From NCBI GenBank assembly GCA_964373255.1, contig CAYJTG010000007.1, positions 17,336 to 81,335 of the forward strand: a DNA stretch of 64,000 nt. Direction: 5' to 3'. Below the pieces are notes generated by a model that saw nothing but the letters and a program-made list of their open reading frames with translations, was not told the origin of the DNA and ran no database searches. The position numbers and the translations under genes were made by a program. This stretch comes from JACPVU01 sp964373255. GTDB taxonomy: Archaea > Aenigmatarchaeota > Aenigmatarchaeia > GW2011-AR5. Below, one piece after another: positions 40,725 to 48,982 of the stretch (its first letter is position 1; every line of letters starts with the position of its first letter).

Positions 40725-41419
40725 GCGGCCTCACCAGTCTTTATGAGCGGCTTATCCTTGCCGACAGGGAAAACATAATGCTGCGGCAGGACAAATTTCT
40801 TTCCATTCATGTCAACGACGACCTGATTTGGCATCGCGCTCCTTGTTATTATAATGTCATCGACAGATACGACCGAACCCATGTTCCTGCCACCCGTGAT
40901 TATGGACCTGCACCCTTTCTCAAGCTTCACTACGTCGCTTATTTTGCGGCTTTCAAAATCAAATACAATAACGTCGTTTGTATTGTAGTTTCCGTTTTCG
41001 ATCATGATGTTTTTTCCGTCATGAAGGTTGAGCTGTATTTTGCCTTTTCGAATGCACGTCTTGTTCAAGATCTTGAGAAGCTTTATGCGCGACTCTGCCT
41101 TATCAATTTTCACTATATTCAGGCCTTTGGTCGTTGGTATCATTCTGTAACATTCGTCTCCAACGGCTACGACATCCATCAGTCCGACGCTAAAGTTCTT
41201 CTTTTTTCTTATTTTTCCGTCAACACGCACGTAGCCGTTGTTAAGGATGCCGTCGACTTCTTTGCCCGAGCGTGCGTATTTCAGTATGTCCCTTATGATA
41301 AGCCCCAGCGGCATGCACTTTCTTTTGCTGTGCGGCCCTGGCATTGGCTTTATCACGTACTTCTTTGTCTTCTTTTCAACAGGCCAAAAGCCTGGGGCTG
41401 CAAGTCTTTTCAATGACAT
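40721..41419 (-). CDS. rps4e: Ribosomal protein S4e
   Basis: 232 aa. LKRLAAPGFWPVEKKTKKYVIKPMPGPHSKRKCMPL, the S4-like fold (GYVRVDGKIRKKKNFSVGLMDVV) and the KOW segment are characteristic. Confidence 0.95.
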   Translation of the reverse strand: MSLKRLAAPGFWPVEKKTKKYVIKPMPGPHSKRKCMPLGLIIRDILKYARSGKEVDGILNNGYVRVDGKIRKKKNFSVGLMDVVAVGDECYRMIPTTKGLNIVKIDKAESRIKLLKILNKTCIRKGKIQLNLHDGKNIMIENGNYNTNDVIVFDFESRKISDVVKLEKGCRSIITGGRNMGSVVSVDDIIITRSAMPNQVVVDMNGKKFVLPQHYVFPVGKDKPLIKTGEAA

Positions 41420-41421
41420 AA

Positions 41422-41856
41422 TTAAATCACCGCTTTTTTGTTTTCTTCTGTTTTGCTTGTGTCAGAAATTTTTATATCCTTCCGCCTCAGGAACTTCTGG
41501 CGCTTTTTGTCGTCCATATTGAGCTTTGTTATTATGACGTTGCTCGGGTCTATGGACACTTCAACCTCCTGTCCGGAAACTTTCTTGCGCTTGACATTGT
41601 CTACGTATATCTTGAGTTTTTTGAGATCCACCCGTATTATCTTGCCGTGCTGTTTCCTGAAAGCGCCCCGCACAACAACAACCTCATCGCCTTCCCTCAC
41701 ACTAAGGGCCCTCTTTTTGTAGAGTTTCTTGAGAGCCTTATCTAGATGTGCGCTCACAAGCTTCTGCCTTATATGCAGGGGCGCGTTGTATCTGTATTTC
41801 CTCTGCTTGCGCGGTTGTTTGCTTGATATCCATGACCTGGAAAATTGTGTTTTCAT
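41422..41856 (-). CDS. rpl24: Ribosomal protein L24 (uL24)
   Basis: 144 aa from MKTQFSRSWISSKQPRKQRKY. REGDEVVVVRGAFRKQHGKIIRVDLKKLKIYVDNV is the KOW motif. The start overlaps the stop of the MazG-like gene (TAATG). Confidence 0.95.
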   Translation of the reverse strand: MKTQFSRSWISSKQPRKQRKYRYNAPLHIRQKLVSAHLDKALKKLYKKRALSVREGDEVVVVRGAFRKQHGKIIRVDLKKLKIYVDNVKRKKVSGQEVEVSIDPSNVIITKLNMDDKKRQKFLRRKDIKISDTSKTEENKKAVI

Positions 41857-42098
41857 TATCCATTCCTCTTTTTCCATTCTCGAGATCTTTTGACAAATGA
41901 TTTTTCCATATCAACATCGTGCAACGCTGCAAGATGCATCAGCAAAGCAGCCGTGTCCGCAAATTCTTCCTCGAGTTCTTTTTCTTCCACCAAGTGAACA
42001 AACGTCGTATCAACGTCGTGTTTCGCTTTCATCTTCTCGTCCATTGCATTAACAGCGTCTGAAGATTTTTGCTGCATCTCTTTTACATTCATAATCAT
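41856..42098 (-). CDS. MazG-like small protein inside the ribosomal operon
   Basis: 80 aa. FVHLVEEKELEEEFADTAALLMHLAALHDVDMEKSFVKRSREW resembles a single MazG/all-alpha NTP-pyrophosphohydrolase helical unit with EE and EFAD metal-binding acids. Overlaps L14 (ATGA) and L24 (TAATG), so it is translationally locked into the operon. It might clean the nucleotide pool or be degenerate. Any reading upstream of 42098 is an L14 shadow. Confidence 0.55.
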   Translation of the reverse strand: MIMNVKEMQQKSSDAVNAMDEKMKAKHDVDTTFVHLVEEKELEEEFADTAALLMHLAALHDVDMEKSFVKRSREWKKRNG

Positions 42099-42496
42099 AA
42101 CACCATGCTCGCGATCTTGCCGATAGCTGAAAATCTTTCGACAACCTCTTTTGCTATTACGCTGCGTATCTCCGTCCCCTGCGGCTCGAACGTCTTGGGG
42201 TTGACAAGCACAGCAGCGTTGTCCATGAACTTTACGCGCTCGCCGTCGTACCGCCTGTATTCTTTTTTCTGCCTGACGATAACAGCGTGCACCACCGTCT
42301 TCCTTATCTTCTCGTTGCCCTTCTTGACAGAACATACCACGACATCGCCCACGCCTGCCTTCGGCAGCCTTCTGAGCTTGCCCTTGTATGTCTTCACGGC
42401 GATAAGCTCCAGAACCTTAGCTCCAGAATTGTCTACACAGACCATTTTGCATTTTAACGGTATGGACTTTGTGATATTTGCCGACAATGGTTTCAT
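42095..42496 (-). CDS. rpl14: Ribosomal protein L14 (uL14)
   Basis: 133 aa. IPLKCKMVCVDNSGAKVLELIAVKTYKGKLRRLPKAGVGDVVVCSVKKG is unmistakable uL14. Preceded by a family F palindrome. Confidence 0.96.
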   Translation of the reverse strand: MKPLSANITKSIPLKCKMVCVDNSGAKVLELIAVKTYKGKLRRLPKAGVGDVVVCSVKKGNEKIRKTVVHAVIVRQKKEYRRYDGERVKFMDNAAVLVNPKTFEPQGTEIRSVIAKEVVERFSAIGKIASMVL

Positions 42497-42503
42497 AACA
42501 AAT

Positions 42504-42563
42504 CCCTTTTCTTAAAAGAAAAGGTCTTTGTAAACCCCAAAAGAATATGGGATCTTAAAGACC
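42504..42563. repeat. Family F palindrome, copy in S17-L14 gap
   Basis: Hairpin CCCTTTTCTTAAAAGAAAAGG followed by outer arms GGTCTTT/AAAGACC around GTAAACCCCAAAAGAATATGG. The same combination, including the first hairpin, makes up the tRNA-Cys intron and part of the tRNA-Ala(CGC) intron. It lies between the S17 and L14 genes. Confidence 0.75.
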
Positions 42564-42607
42564 TAATCTTCAAATATTATTTCACTTTTCTTAATCAACT
42601 TTCTTGA

Positions 42608-42934
42608 TTAGACTTTTTCAAATACGACGAAACTTTTTGATTTGGACAAAGGCCTGCATTCTCCTATCTGGACCGTATCGCCTGCCTTTGCTGAAATGCA
42701 GGGAGGATTGTACGCGGCTATCTTTGTCTTTCGCCTCTCGTAACGCTCATACTTATGAATATGCTTGTAGTAGTCCCACTTTACAATGGCTGTCTGTGGA
42801 GCTTTGCTAGATACAACAGTTCCCCTGAAGACTCGCCCCCTTATCTTGAGGTTGCCGTGCCAAGGACACTTTATGTTATTACAAATGTCTTTTGGCTCTT
42901 TTGCATTCAACCCTATATTTTTCTTCATTTTCAT
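42608..42934 (-). CDS. rps17: Ribosomal protein S17 (uS17)
   Basis: 108 aa. LKIRGRVFRGTVVSSKAPQTAIVKWDYYKHIHKYERYERRKTKI and GDTVQIGECRPLSKSKSFVV are diagnostic. Confidence 0.95.
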   Translation of the reverse strand: MKMKKNIGLNAKEPKDICNNIKCPWHGNLKIRGRVFRGTVVSSKAPQTAIVKWDYYKHIHKYERYERRKTKIAAYNPPCISAKAGDTVQIGECRPLSKSKSFVVFEKV

Positions 42935-42935
42935 G

Positions 42936-43199
42936 TTACCACTTCTTTATTTTTTTCTTTATCCTGTCCTCTGGTCTGCCAACGAGGCAGTCGCCGTCTA
43001 TATCGGCCTTTTTGTCATCGATTACTATTCTGAACACCGATCCTTTTTTGAAGACCTGTTTGCCGTCAACACTAACCGTTTTCATCGTCTCGTCAATTAT
43101 TCTTCCCCTCAATCCTACGTGGCGCTTATTCTGTGCGCCCACGACCTCGCACTGAAGCCCTATAAGCTCGTGCATCACGACATTTTTTATGTTGCGCAT
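42936..43199 (-). CDS. rnp1: RNase P protein component 1 (Rpp29)
   Basis: 87 aa. MHELIGLQCEVVGAQNKRHVGLRGRIIDETMKTVSVDGKQVFKKGSVFRI is the Rpp29/Pop4 Sm-like barrel. Normal place between SUI1/L29 and S17. Partner of Rpp21 at 24174. Confidence 0.94.
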   Translation of the reverse strand: MRNIKNVVMHELIGLQCEVVGAQNKRHVGLRGRIIDETMKTVSVDGKQVFKKGSVFRIVIDDKKADIDGDCLVGRPEDRIKKKIKKW

Positions 43200-43205
43200 C
43201 TGAAA

Positions 43206-43514
43206 TCACACGATTTCGATGATCTCTTCGGGAAAGCCCTCTTCTATCAGTATTTTCTTGACGCGCGAGCGGTGGTCGCCCTGCAATTCTATTTCATCGT
43301 TCTTGTAGGTTCCGCCGCACGCAAGCTTCGACTTTAGGACCTTCATTATGTGCTTTATGTCGATCTTCGTTGTATCTATCCCGTTGATTACTGTGACATT
43401 TTTTTTGTAGCGCTTCTGGAAAAGCGTTATGGTAATCTTCTGCGCTTCTTTGGCTATTGTTTCGCAGACGCAGAGTTCCTTCGGCAGACCGCATTTATTG
43501 CAGATCATTTTCAA
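43206..43514 (-). CDS. Translation initiation factor SUI1/eIF1 homologue
   Basis: 102 aa. N-terminal zinc motif CNKCGLPKELCVC, then the SUI1 fold (TVINGIDTTKIDIKHIMKVLKSKLACGGTYKNDEIELQGDH). Controls start-codon selection. Confidence 0.94.
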   Translation of the reverse strand: MKMICNKCGLPKELCVCETIAKEAQKITITLFQKRYKKNVTVINGIDTTKIDIKHIMKVLKSKLACGGTYKNDEIELQGDHRSRVKKILIEEGFPEEIIEIV

Positions 43515-43623
43515 TCACCAATACATGGAAGAACGCAGTTCTTCCTTATGCCGTATAGGGATATAGAGGTGTTGAAAAGAAATGCACAAAGATGCTGCTC
43601 TGGCAAACAGAGCATAGGGCATT

Positions 43624-43863
43624 TCATTTTGCTTTGCCACCTCTCGGTTTTGTGTTCTTCCTTTGTCTTCGGCTTTTTTCTGTGAGTATTCTGGCAACGG
43701 TCTTCCTGGTCTCGCGTATCCGTCCTGGATTTTTTACAGTTCCTATCTCGCTCGCACCCATATCCCTCGAAAGCTCCATCTTCATCTCTCTCATCTTATC
43801 GTCAAGTTCCTTGTCGGGAAATTCACGAATCTTTTTCATTTTTAGCATAGCCATAATAATCAT
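43624..43863 (-). CDS. rpl29: Ribosomal protein L29 (uL29)
   Basis: 79 aa; the actual start may be Met4 or Met6. LKMKKIREFPDKELDDKMREMKMELSRDMG and PGRIRETRKTVARILTE are the two-helix uL29 pattern. A 109-bp gap downstream before SUI1 holds a short hairpin (AAGAACGCAGTTCTT) and no gene. Confidence 0.93.
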   Translation of the reverse strand: MIIMAMLKMKKIREFPDKELDDKMREMKMELSRDMGASEIGTVKNPGRIRETRKTVARILTEKSRRQRKNTKPRGGKAK

Positions 43864-43869
43864 CTGAAA

Positions 43870-44484
43870 CTAGGTACCGTCAACTGTTTTCTGCTCCTCG
43901 GGTTTTGTGCCTATCTCAATCGATTCTGAATGCACGGTCATGATCTTGACCGTAATCCCCGTGCATCCAAGCTTGGGGGTTGCCCTGGCAAATCCTTTCA
44001 TCACGTCGCGCTCGGCAGGCTCGCCGCATTTTTTAATATAGCCCGCTTTAAACCGATCTGTCCTTGCGCGCTGGCCGCTGAACTTTCCTGAAAATACAAT
44101 CTCGCACCCGACTGCCCCTGCATCCATAATGCGCTGCACGTAGAATTTTCCCAGCCTGCGGAAATTCATGCCGGACTCTATGGACGCCGCAATAGTCTTT
44201 GCAACTATATTTGGATCAAGATCAGGGTCATCAATCCTCTGTACGTCAATCTGCGGGTTCTCAATTCCAAACTCGTGCTGCAGCATTTTCATCATCTCTT
44301 TTATGCGGTCGCCCCCACTGCCTATCACCAATCCTGACGTAGTCGTGTGGATTATTATTCTTGTCATGACGGGCGTGTGCTGGACTTCGATATCACCGCA
44401 CTTTGCGTCGGCAAAGTGCTTCCTGATAAATTCCTCTATCTTGACCTGCTCTTTGGCTTTTTTAATAAATAATCTCTCTTTCAC
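43870..44484 (-). CDS. rps3: Ribosomal protein S3 (uS3)
   Basis: 204 aa from a GTG (VKERLFIKKAKEQVKIEEFI), the family's normal start. The KH motif is TSGLVIGSGGDRIKEMMKML. The motif GTAGGTGTCTTGC abuts the start codon, as upstream of L4 and SecY. Confidence 0.94.
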   Translation of the reverse strand: MKERLFIKKAKEQVKIEEFIRKHFADAKCGDIEVQHTPVMTRIIIHTTTSGLVIGSGGDRIKEMMKMLQHEFGIENPQIDVQRIDDPDLDPNIVAKTIAASIESGMNFRRLGKFYVQRIMDAGAVGCEIVFSGKFSGQRARTDRFKAGYIKKCGEPAERDVMKGFARATPKLGCTGITVKIMTVHSESIEIGTKPEEQKTVDGT

Positions 44485-44507
44485 GCAAGACACCTACTAA
44501 AAATTTC

Positions 44508-44966
44508 TTAATCAACTTTCTTATCCTCCGTAGTTTTCTTGATCTGCTCCTCGATCTTCTTTTTTGGCACCTTTGTCTTTGATTCCTTTCCACGCTCAAT
44601 AAGCATGATCTCGATATTCGTAGACTTCAGCCCAGATCCAAACGCCGCCTTTCTTCTTCTCCTCTTGAGTCTTGTGCCCTTGTGCGCGGACGCGTGGACA
44701 AAGAGCTTTTCATTGTCCAATCCCAGGAATTCCGCATTCTTCTCGCAGCTGTTCAGCATGTTCAGAAACTCTCTTACGGCTTTTGTGTGGTACTTTCCTT
44801 CCAGGTTTCTCTTTTGCGTGTCTAAATCGTTAAGCAGGCGCTTCGCCCTTGCAAGCGTCTTATTTCTGATAACGGCGCATATCTGGACCGAATGCTTGGT
44901 GGATATACGCAGGTCTGAGCCGTAAGCTTTCGCAAACTTGTGCTTTGGAACAAATGTGTATGGCAT
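44508..44966 (-). CDS. rpl22: Ribosomal protein L22 (uL22)
   Basis: 152 aa. AKAYGSDLRISTKHSVQICAVIRNKTLARAKRLLNDL and AFGSGLKSTNIEIMLIERGKESK: archaeal uL22 lacking some of the usual HKR-rich beta-hairpin length but otherwise complete. Confidence 0.93.
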   Translation of the reverse strand: MPYTFVPKHKFAKAYGSDLRISTKHSVQICAVIRNKTLARAKRLLNDLDTQKRNLEGKYHTKAVREFLNMLNSCEKNAEFLGLDNEKLFVHASAHKGTRLKRRRRKAAFGSGLKSTNIEIMLIERGKESKTKVPKKKIEEQIKKTTEDKKVD

Positions 44967-44975
44967 AATTATTAC

Positions 44976-45365
44976 CTATTTCAGCGGCACGAACTTGCTC
45001 GACCTTGTAGCGCCGAGTCCGGGTGCGCTGTGCTTGACCTTCTGGCGCGTGAGCGCAAATTCGCCCAAGCGATGACCTATCATGGCTGCGTCGATTACGA
45101 CTGTTTTGAACTCTTTGCCGTTGTAGATTCCGATTTTTGCACCGACCATTTCCGGCAGGACAACCATGTCGCGTACGTGAGTTCTGATCACAACGTCCTT
45201 GCCTTTGTTCGCACGCACGTCTTCGAGCAGGTGCTTCTCCTGTTTTGTAAAACCTCTTTTCAGCACGCGTCGCTCTCTGGACGTGAGAAGCTTTGAAAAC
45301 TCTTCGAGCGTCATATTTTCAAGCTCTTCCAGCGACTTTCCGTGGTACATAAACTTTTTTGCCAT
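44976..45365 (-). CDS. rps19: Ribosomal protein S19 (uS19)
   Basis: 129 aa. MTLEEFSKLLTSRERRVLKRGFTKQEKHLLEDVR, IRTHVRDMVVLPEMVGAKIGIYNGKEF and the ending GEFALTRQKVKHSAPGLGATRSSKFVPLK are typical. Its ATG overlaps the last base of the 45365 gene's stop. Confidence 0.95.
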   Translation of the reverse strand: MAKKFMYHGKSLEELENMTLEEFSKLLTSRERRVLKRGFTKQEKHLLEDVRANKGKDVVIRTHVRDMVVLPEMVGAKIGIYNGKEFKTVVIDAAMIGHRLGEFALTRQKVKHSAPGLGATRSSKFVPLK

Positions 45366-45652
45366 TATTCAACACCAAAGGATTTCTTAGCAGCTTCCAG
45401 CACAGTGTCCTTGAAATCCCTTCTGTGCATGCCATCAGACGCGAAATATATACGTGTCTCATCTGGTCTGCCTGTAAAAAACATTTCTTTGTACGGTTCA
45501 GTTATGATATAAACCTGTTCTCCGCCTTTCAGTTTCTTCAACACCCAATACGCACTTATTCCGTTAACATGAGCAAAGTTTTTCATGAACACCTTCACAC
45601 TGCGCACATTCATTTTGTAAGGGCCTATAGGCTCCGGCGGCGTTCCTATCAT
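45365..45652 (-). CDS. Unknown protein between L2 and S19
   Basis: 95 aa from MIGTPPEPIGPYKMNVRSVKVFMKNF. Starts 3 bp after the L2 stop and overlaps S19 by one base, so it belongs to the operon. VYIITEPYKEMFFTGRPDETRIYFASDG is a beta-rich stretch. No family recognised; not a known ribosomal protein. Confidence 0.6.
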   Translation of the reverse strand: MIGTPPEPIGPYKMNVRSVKVFMKNFAHVNGISAYWVLKKLKGGEQVYIITEPYKEMFFTGRPDETRIYFASDGMHRRDFKDTVLEAAKKSFGVE

Positions 45653-45654
45653 TT

Positions 45655-46347
45655 TTACACCTTCCTCTTTCCTGTTCTTCTCGGTGATATCGATCCAACT
45701 TTTTTGCCAGGCGGCATGTGTCTCGATACCGTTTTTGCCTTTCCAGGCCTTGTCTGACCACCGAACGGATGATCTACTGCATTCATCGACACGCCTGCTG
45801 TATGCGGGTACAGCCTTCCGAGTGCTTTCATCGCATGGTGCTTTGTTCCTGCTTTCATGAAAGGCTTCTCTAGCCGTCCCGACGACGCGACAGACCCGAC
45901 GGTTGCGAGGCATTCTGCAGACACGACCTTTTTCTTCTTGGACGGAAGCAGGAGAGTGCACCACTTTCCTTCCCTGCTTATGACGGTTGCAAATGCGCCT
46001 GACGTCCTGCACAGCCGGCCGCCGTCGCCTGGATTAAATTCAATATTATAAACCTTGGACCCCTCAGGCACGTTACTCAGCTTAACTATACTGCCTGTTT
46101 TTACCGTATTTGTTAAAACCTCGCCTGACTGAAGCCCCTCGGCAGCGATCACGAGCGATTTCTGCCCGTTGAAATCAACAACCGCCACAGGCACGTGACG
46201 TCCGGGCGCGTGCATGATATCTACAACACGTCCATTTTCGGAAAGGGGCATATTCGTATAAGTGACCTTGCCGAGGTACCTGTGTCCTGGGGACCTGTAT
46301 GTTGGTGATCCTCTTCCACGTCTCTGCTGTCTCAAATTTTTTCCCAT
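45655..46347 (-). CDS. rpl2: Ribosomal protein L2 (uL2)
   Basis: 230 aa. GKNLRQQRRGRGSPTYRSPGHRY at the start and HHAMKALGRLYPHTAGVSMNAVDHPFGG near the end are diagnostic. Confidence 0.96.
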   Translation of the reverse strand: MGKNLRQQRRGRGSPTYRSPGHRYLGKVTYTNMPLSENGRVVDIMHAPGRHVPVAVVDFNGQKSLVIAAEGLQSGEVLTNTVKTGSIVKLSNVPEGSKVYNIEFNPGDGGRLCRTSGAFATVISREGKWCTLLLPSKKKKVVSAECLATVGSVASSGRLEKPFMKAGTKHHAMKALGRLYPHTAGVSMNAVDHPFGGQTRPGKAKTVSRHMPPGKKVGSISPRRTGKRKV

Positions 46348-46351
46348 AATA

Positions 46352-46669
46352 TCACCGCTGTACGAAGTGCGTTTCAGCTGTTTTTCTTACTTCAGTGACT
46401 CCGTCATCCATCAATTGCTGTGAAATGTACTTTGTTTCATACCTCACAACAAGATTGTCGTTATCAAGCATCAATTTCACGTCGCCGCACGCTGTGGTGC
46501 TGTAAAATTCAGCCAATCCGTCACCAACAATATCAGCGTATAAATTAGGCTGAAATACGTGTGGCATAAGATCGGCGTGAAACTTGGAAACGCTTATCTG
46601 GTCCCAATTTTCGTATGTGCCTATCTCAACACAATTGCTCTTAATTTCGTCAGCAACATTGCTTTCCAT
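46352..46669 (-). CDS. Unknown protein in the ribosomal operon (L23-L2 gap)
   Basis: 105 aa, MESNVADEIKSNCVEIGTYENW... Acidic N-terminal half and a beta-rich middle (DVKLMLDNDNLVVRYETKYI). No family recognised. 4 bp separate it from the upstream unknown gene and from L2. Confidence 0.55.
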   Translation of the reverse strand: MESNVADEIKSNCVEIGTYENWDQISVSKFHADLMPHVFQPNLYADIVGDGLAEFYSTTACGDVKLMLDNDNLVVRYETKYISQQLMDDGVTEVRKTAETHFVQR

Positions 46670-46673
46670 TTCT

Positions 46674-47048
46674 TCACCGTCTTTTACTATAATCTGGATA
46701 CCAAGATCCTAAATCTGGCTTTCTTGTGACTTTTTGCCGACTTAATGAATCAGGTTCGTGCAGTTCATCATCTTTTGTTAAGATTGAATTGTTCGTCTGA
46801 TGAAGCAATTTTTTAATCTGAACCATGGACACGCTTTTTGGATATGTTCCACACTCCACAATAACCGTATATCTCTCAGTTGATTCTGGAACAAGAGTTA
46901 TTTTTCTTTTATGATAGTTTGTACCACATTCTGCAACTAAACTCCCGTTATATTCTTTGGAGTATTCTATGCCAATCAAACCAGCAAAGCTCCTGATTCT
47001 GTGCTTTGATATAGTACCGATTTTTTCACCTGACATATATTTCACCAT
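46674..47048 (-). CDS. Unknown basic protein in the ribosomal operon (L23-L2 gap)
   Basis: 124 aa. SGEKIGTISKHRIRSFAGLIGIEYSKEYNGSLV then a Lys/Arg-rich tail (SLSRQKVTRKPDLGSWYPDYSKRR). Overlaps the end of L23 by one base. AT-rich compared with L23 and L2. No family recognised. Confidence 0.55.
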   Translation of the reverse strand: MVKYMSGEKIGTISKHRIRSFAGLIGIEYSKEYNGSLVAECGTNYHKRKITLVPESTERYTVIVECGTYPKSVSMVQIKKLLHQTNNSILTKDDELHEPDSLSRQKVTRKPDLGSWYPDYSKRR

Positions 47049-47413
47049 TAGATTATTCCCAGTCTTATCGCGATCTCGCCAGCCTCTCCGGGCTTCTCGA
47101 ATTTGATGAACGCCTTTTTTCGTCCGTCCTGACCTATCATCGTTTTTACAGAAGACACCTTGGTGTTGAACGCCGATTCAGCCGCGGATTTTATTTCAGA
47201 CTTGCCGGCACCGCGATCAACTATGAACGCCAATTTGTTTTGCGCCTCGACCATGCGCACGGCCTTCTCGGTCATGAGCGCGAATTTCAAAATATCATAG
47301 GGGTCTCTGCTAAGCGCTTGCCCAACATCTGTTTTTGGTTTTTCCTTTCGGATTTTTGGCATCTTCAGGATTCTTTTCTTTTCTTTTGCCTTATTTTCTT
47401 TTTTATCTGTCAT
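47048..47413 (-). CDS. rpl23: Ribosomal protein L23 (uL23)
   Basis: 121 aa. After a Lys-rich N-terminal extension of about 35 residues the core reads DILKFALMTEKAVRMVEAQNKLAFIVDRGAGKSEIKSAAESAFNTKVSSVKT, typical of uL23 near the tunnel exit. Confidence 0.94.
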   Translation of the reverse strand: MTDKKENKAKEKKRILKMPKIRKEKPKTDVGQALSRDPYDILKFALMTEKAVRMVEAQNKLAFIVDRGAGKSEIKSAAESAFNTKVSSVKTMIGQDGRKKAFIKFEKPGEAGEIAIRLGII

Positions 47414-48175
47414 TTATTTTTCACCAAATTTCTTCTGCAGCCTTTCGAGCGCGGATTTCGTGGCGATCAGTGCGCGACCGATCTGCGCTCCTGGCGCCAA
47501 TAATTCTGCGTTAACATTATCAGCGGATACGGCGTCTATGCCAGCGATGTTTCTTGCTGCCCTGAGCATCGCACAGTCCCTTGAGGCAATTATGAGCGGC
47601 CCTTTTTTTCTGCTGTATCTGCGGCCGCGCATTTTTCCCTTTCCTGCGCGCACCTTTTTGACGCCGCACCTTTCAAGCTCTTTGTGCATTATCTTCGAGA
47701 GCACGCTTATTACATCTTTTGTTTTTTTGATGCCTTCAAAATTATCAACCATGATAACAGGCGAGCCCATATCAGCAGACGCCGCCAGAGCTGATTTTAT
47801 TGCCAGTACCCTTTCCTTGCTGTTTATCTTCTGCGTCCATATTTTTTCAGTCTTGGGCGGGTGGGCCCTGCGACCCTTTACGGCGTGCGGCGCAAACCGC
47901 GCTGTCCACGTCAAATACCCGACCTTCCCGTGTATCCTAGGAATGCGAGACATCTCCTTGTTCATCATTGTAAACCTGTAGTGCCTGCTTCCGTGGTAGT
48001 GGGCGCTCGTCCTCTTTCCGGCGAGCGGGTCTGATCCATAAGGCTGCCTTCTAGCAGATTGCAAGGCGAGCACAGCCCTTTTGACAACGTCTTCCCTTAT
48101 GTCCGACTCAAATACAACAGGCAGCTCTATCTCTTCTGCCTGTTTCCCATCAAGATCATAAACAGCTGCTTTCAT
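47414..48175 (-). CDS. rpl4: Ribosomal protein L4 (uL4)
   Basis: 253 aa from MKAAVYDLDGKQAEEIELP. YGSDPLAGKRTSAHYHGSRHYRF and AVKGRRAHPPKTEKIWTQKINSKERVLAIKSALAA are the archaeal uL4 signature. A GTG four codons upstream is less likely. Shares the family H leader with SecY. Confidence 0.94.
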   Translation of the reverse strand: MKAAVYDLDGKQAEEIELPVVFESDIREDVVKRAVLALQSARRQPYGSDPLAGKRTSAHYHGSRHYRFTMMNKEMSRIPRIHGKVGYLTWTARFAPHAVKGRRAHPPKTEKIWTQKINSKERVLAIKSALAASADMGSPVIMVDNFEGIKKTKDVISVLSKIMHKELERCGVKKVRAGKGKMRGRRYSRKKGPLIIASRDCAMLRAARNIAGIDAVSADNVNAELLAPGAQIGRALIATKSALERLQKKFGEK

Positions 48176-48176
48176 A

Positions 48177-48231
48177 ACGCAAGACACCTACGGTTTCTTA
48201 CCGTACTATTTTCCCTTAAAGTGAAAATATT
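48177..48231 (-). promoter_or_regulatory. Shared leader motif upstream of L4 (family H)
   Basis: On the minus strand: ATATTTTCACTTTAAGGGAA, AATAGTACGGTAAGAAACCG, then TAGGTGTCTTGCGTT before the ATG. It closely matches the secY leader; TACGGTAAGAAACCGTA can form a small hairpin. Pieces of the same sequence (AGTACGGTAAG) are also at 52373 and 53949. Confidence 0.5.
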
Positions 48232-48251
48232 ATACAACTCTGGAATTGCTT

Positions 48252-48644
48252 TCATAGTTTAACACCGATTTCTTTCTCTCCTATAGCTTGTACCAGTTTT
48301 GCATAATCATTTGCCGACAAAAACATTGCATTTGGAATGTTCTGAGACTGATATTCTTTCAGATCAGATTGAGGGGTCATCACAACTATTTTTGTTGCAG
48401 GCCGCTGCTGCTGTAAATAAGTAACAAATGAAACACCATCGCCTTCAATTTCGGGAAGTATGGACATCTCATCTTGCATGAGATATACAATAGCTTTGTA
48501 AGGCCCGCCTTTAACACCACTACTCTGTACTGATGAAACAGAACAACCACACGCCTCAACGCGACAAGATTTTGACAAATATTCTGCTGTATCCCATACT
48601 TTTCCCAAATCGTTGCTAATAACAAGTATCTTTTCTTCGTTCAT
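48252..48644 (-). CDS. Receiver-like (pseudo-REC) protein between L3 and L4
   Basis: 130 aa. EEKILVISNDLGKVWDTAEYLSKSCRVEACG and KAIVYLMQDEMSIL follow the receiver alternation, but the acceptor Asp of strand 3 is absent (VYLMQ). No output domain. Coupled to the next pseudo-REC gene (ends overlap within a few bases). Role unknown. Confidence 0.5.
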   Translation of the reverse strand: MNEEKILVISNDLGKVWDTAEYLSKSCRVEACGCSVSSVQSSGVKGGPYKAIVYLMQDEMSILPEIEGDGVSFVTYLQQQRPATKIVVMTPQSDLKEYQSQNIPNAMFLSANDYAKLVQAIGEKEIGVKL

Positions 48645-48649
48645 AAAAA

Positions 48650-48982
48650 TCATGCCTCTAAAATACCATCGGCCGTTACGGGCATCTTTAATGGAATAGC
48701 ACGCGTACCCTTTATCGTTTTTTCGTATTCCTTTTGCCGACCATCAAGTCCAACAACTATTGTTGCATTTGGCTGTTCTTTTAGCAGATAGCTTAAAGGT
48801 TCCATTGGATTTGATACTCCGCTCATGCTATAGAAAATTCTATCGAACGAGTAAGATTCACATACTTGTGTATCAGCACGTTCTGTGACTGTAACAGAGT
48901 ATCTCATCATGCGCAACTTAGCTGCTAAAATTTCTGAGCTTTTATTTTGATCCACTATCAAAATATTTTTTATCATAATCAT
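48650..48982 (-). CDS. Receiver-like (pseudo-REC) protein adjacent to L3
   Basis: 110 aa. IKNILIVDQNKSSEILAAKLRMMRYSVTVTERADT is a good receiver start (VDQN), then DRIFYSMSGVSNPMEPLSYLLKEQPNATIVVGLDG, where Ser replaces the phospho-acceptor. Overlaps L3 by 4 bp. Together with 48252 it forms a pair between L3 and L4. Confidence 0.55.
   Translation of the reverse strand: MIMIKNILIVDQNKSSEILAAKLRMMRYSVTVTERADTQVCESYSFDRIFYSMSGVSNPMEPLSYLLKEQPNATIVVGLDGRQKEYEKTIKGTRAIPLKMPVTADGILEA

Noticed and set aside
42099..42335. Upstream extension of the MazG-like gene
   Set aside because: It is an out-of-frame reading of L14.
45653..46012. N-terminal part of a longer leftward reading frame ending at 45365
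   Set aside because: It lies out of frame inside L2, a clearly real gene; only the part after 45652 is outside L2 and is annotated.
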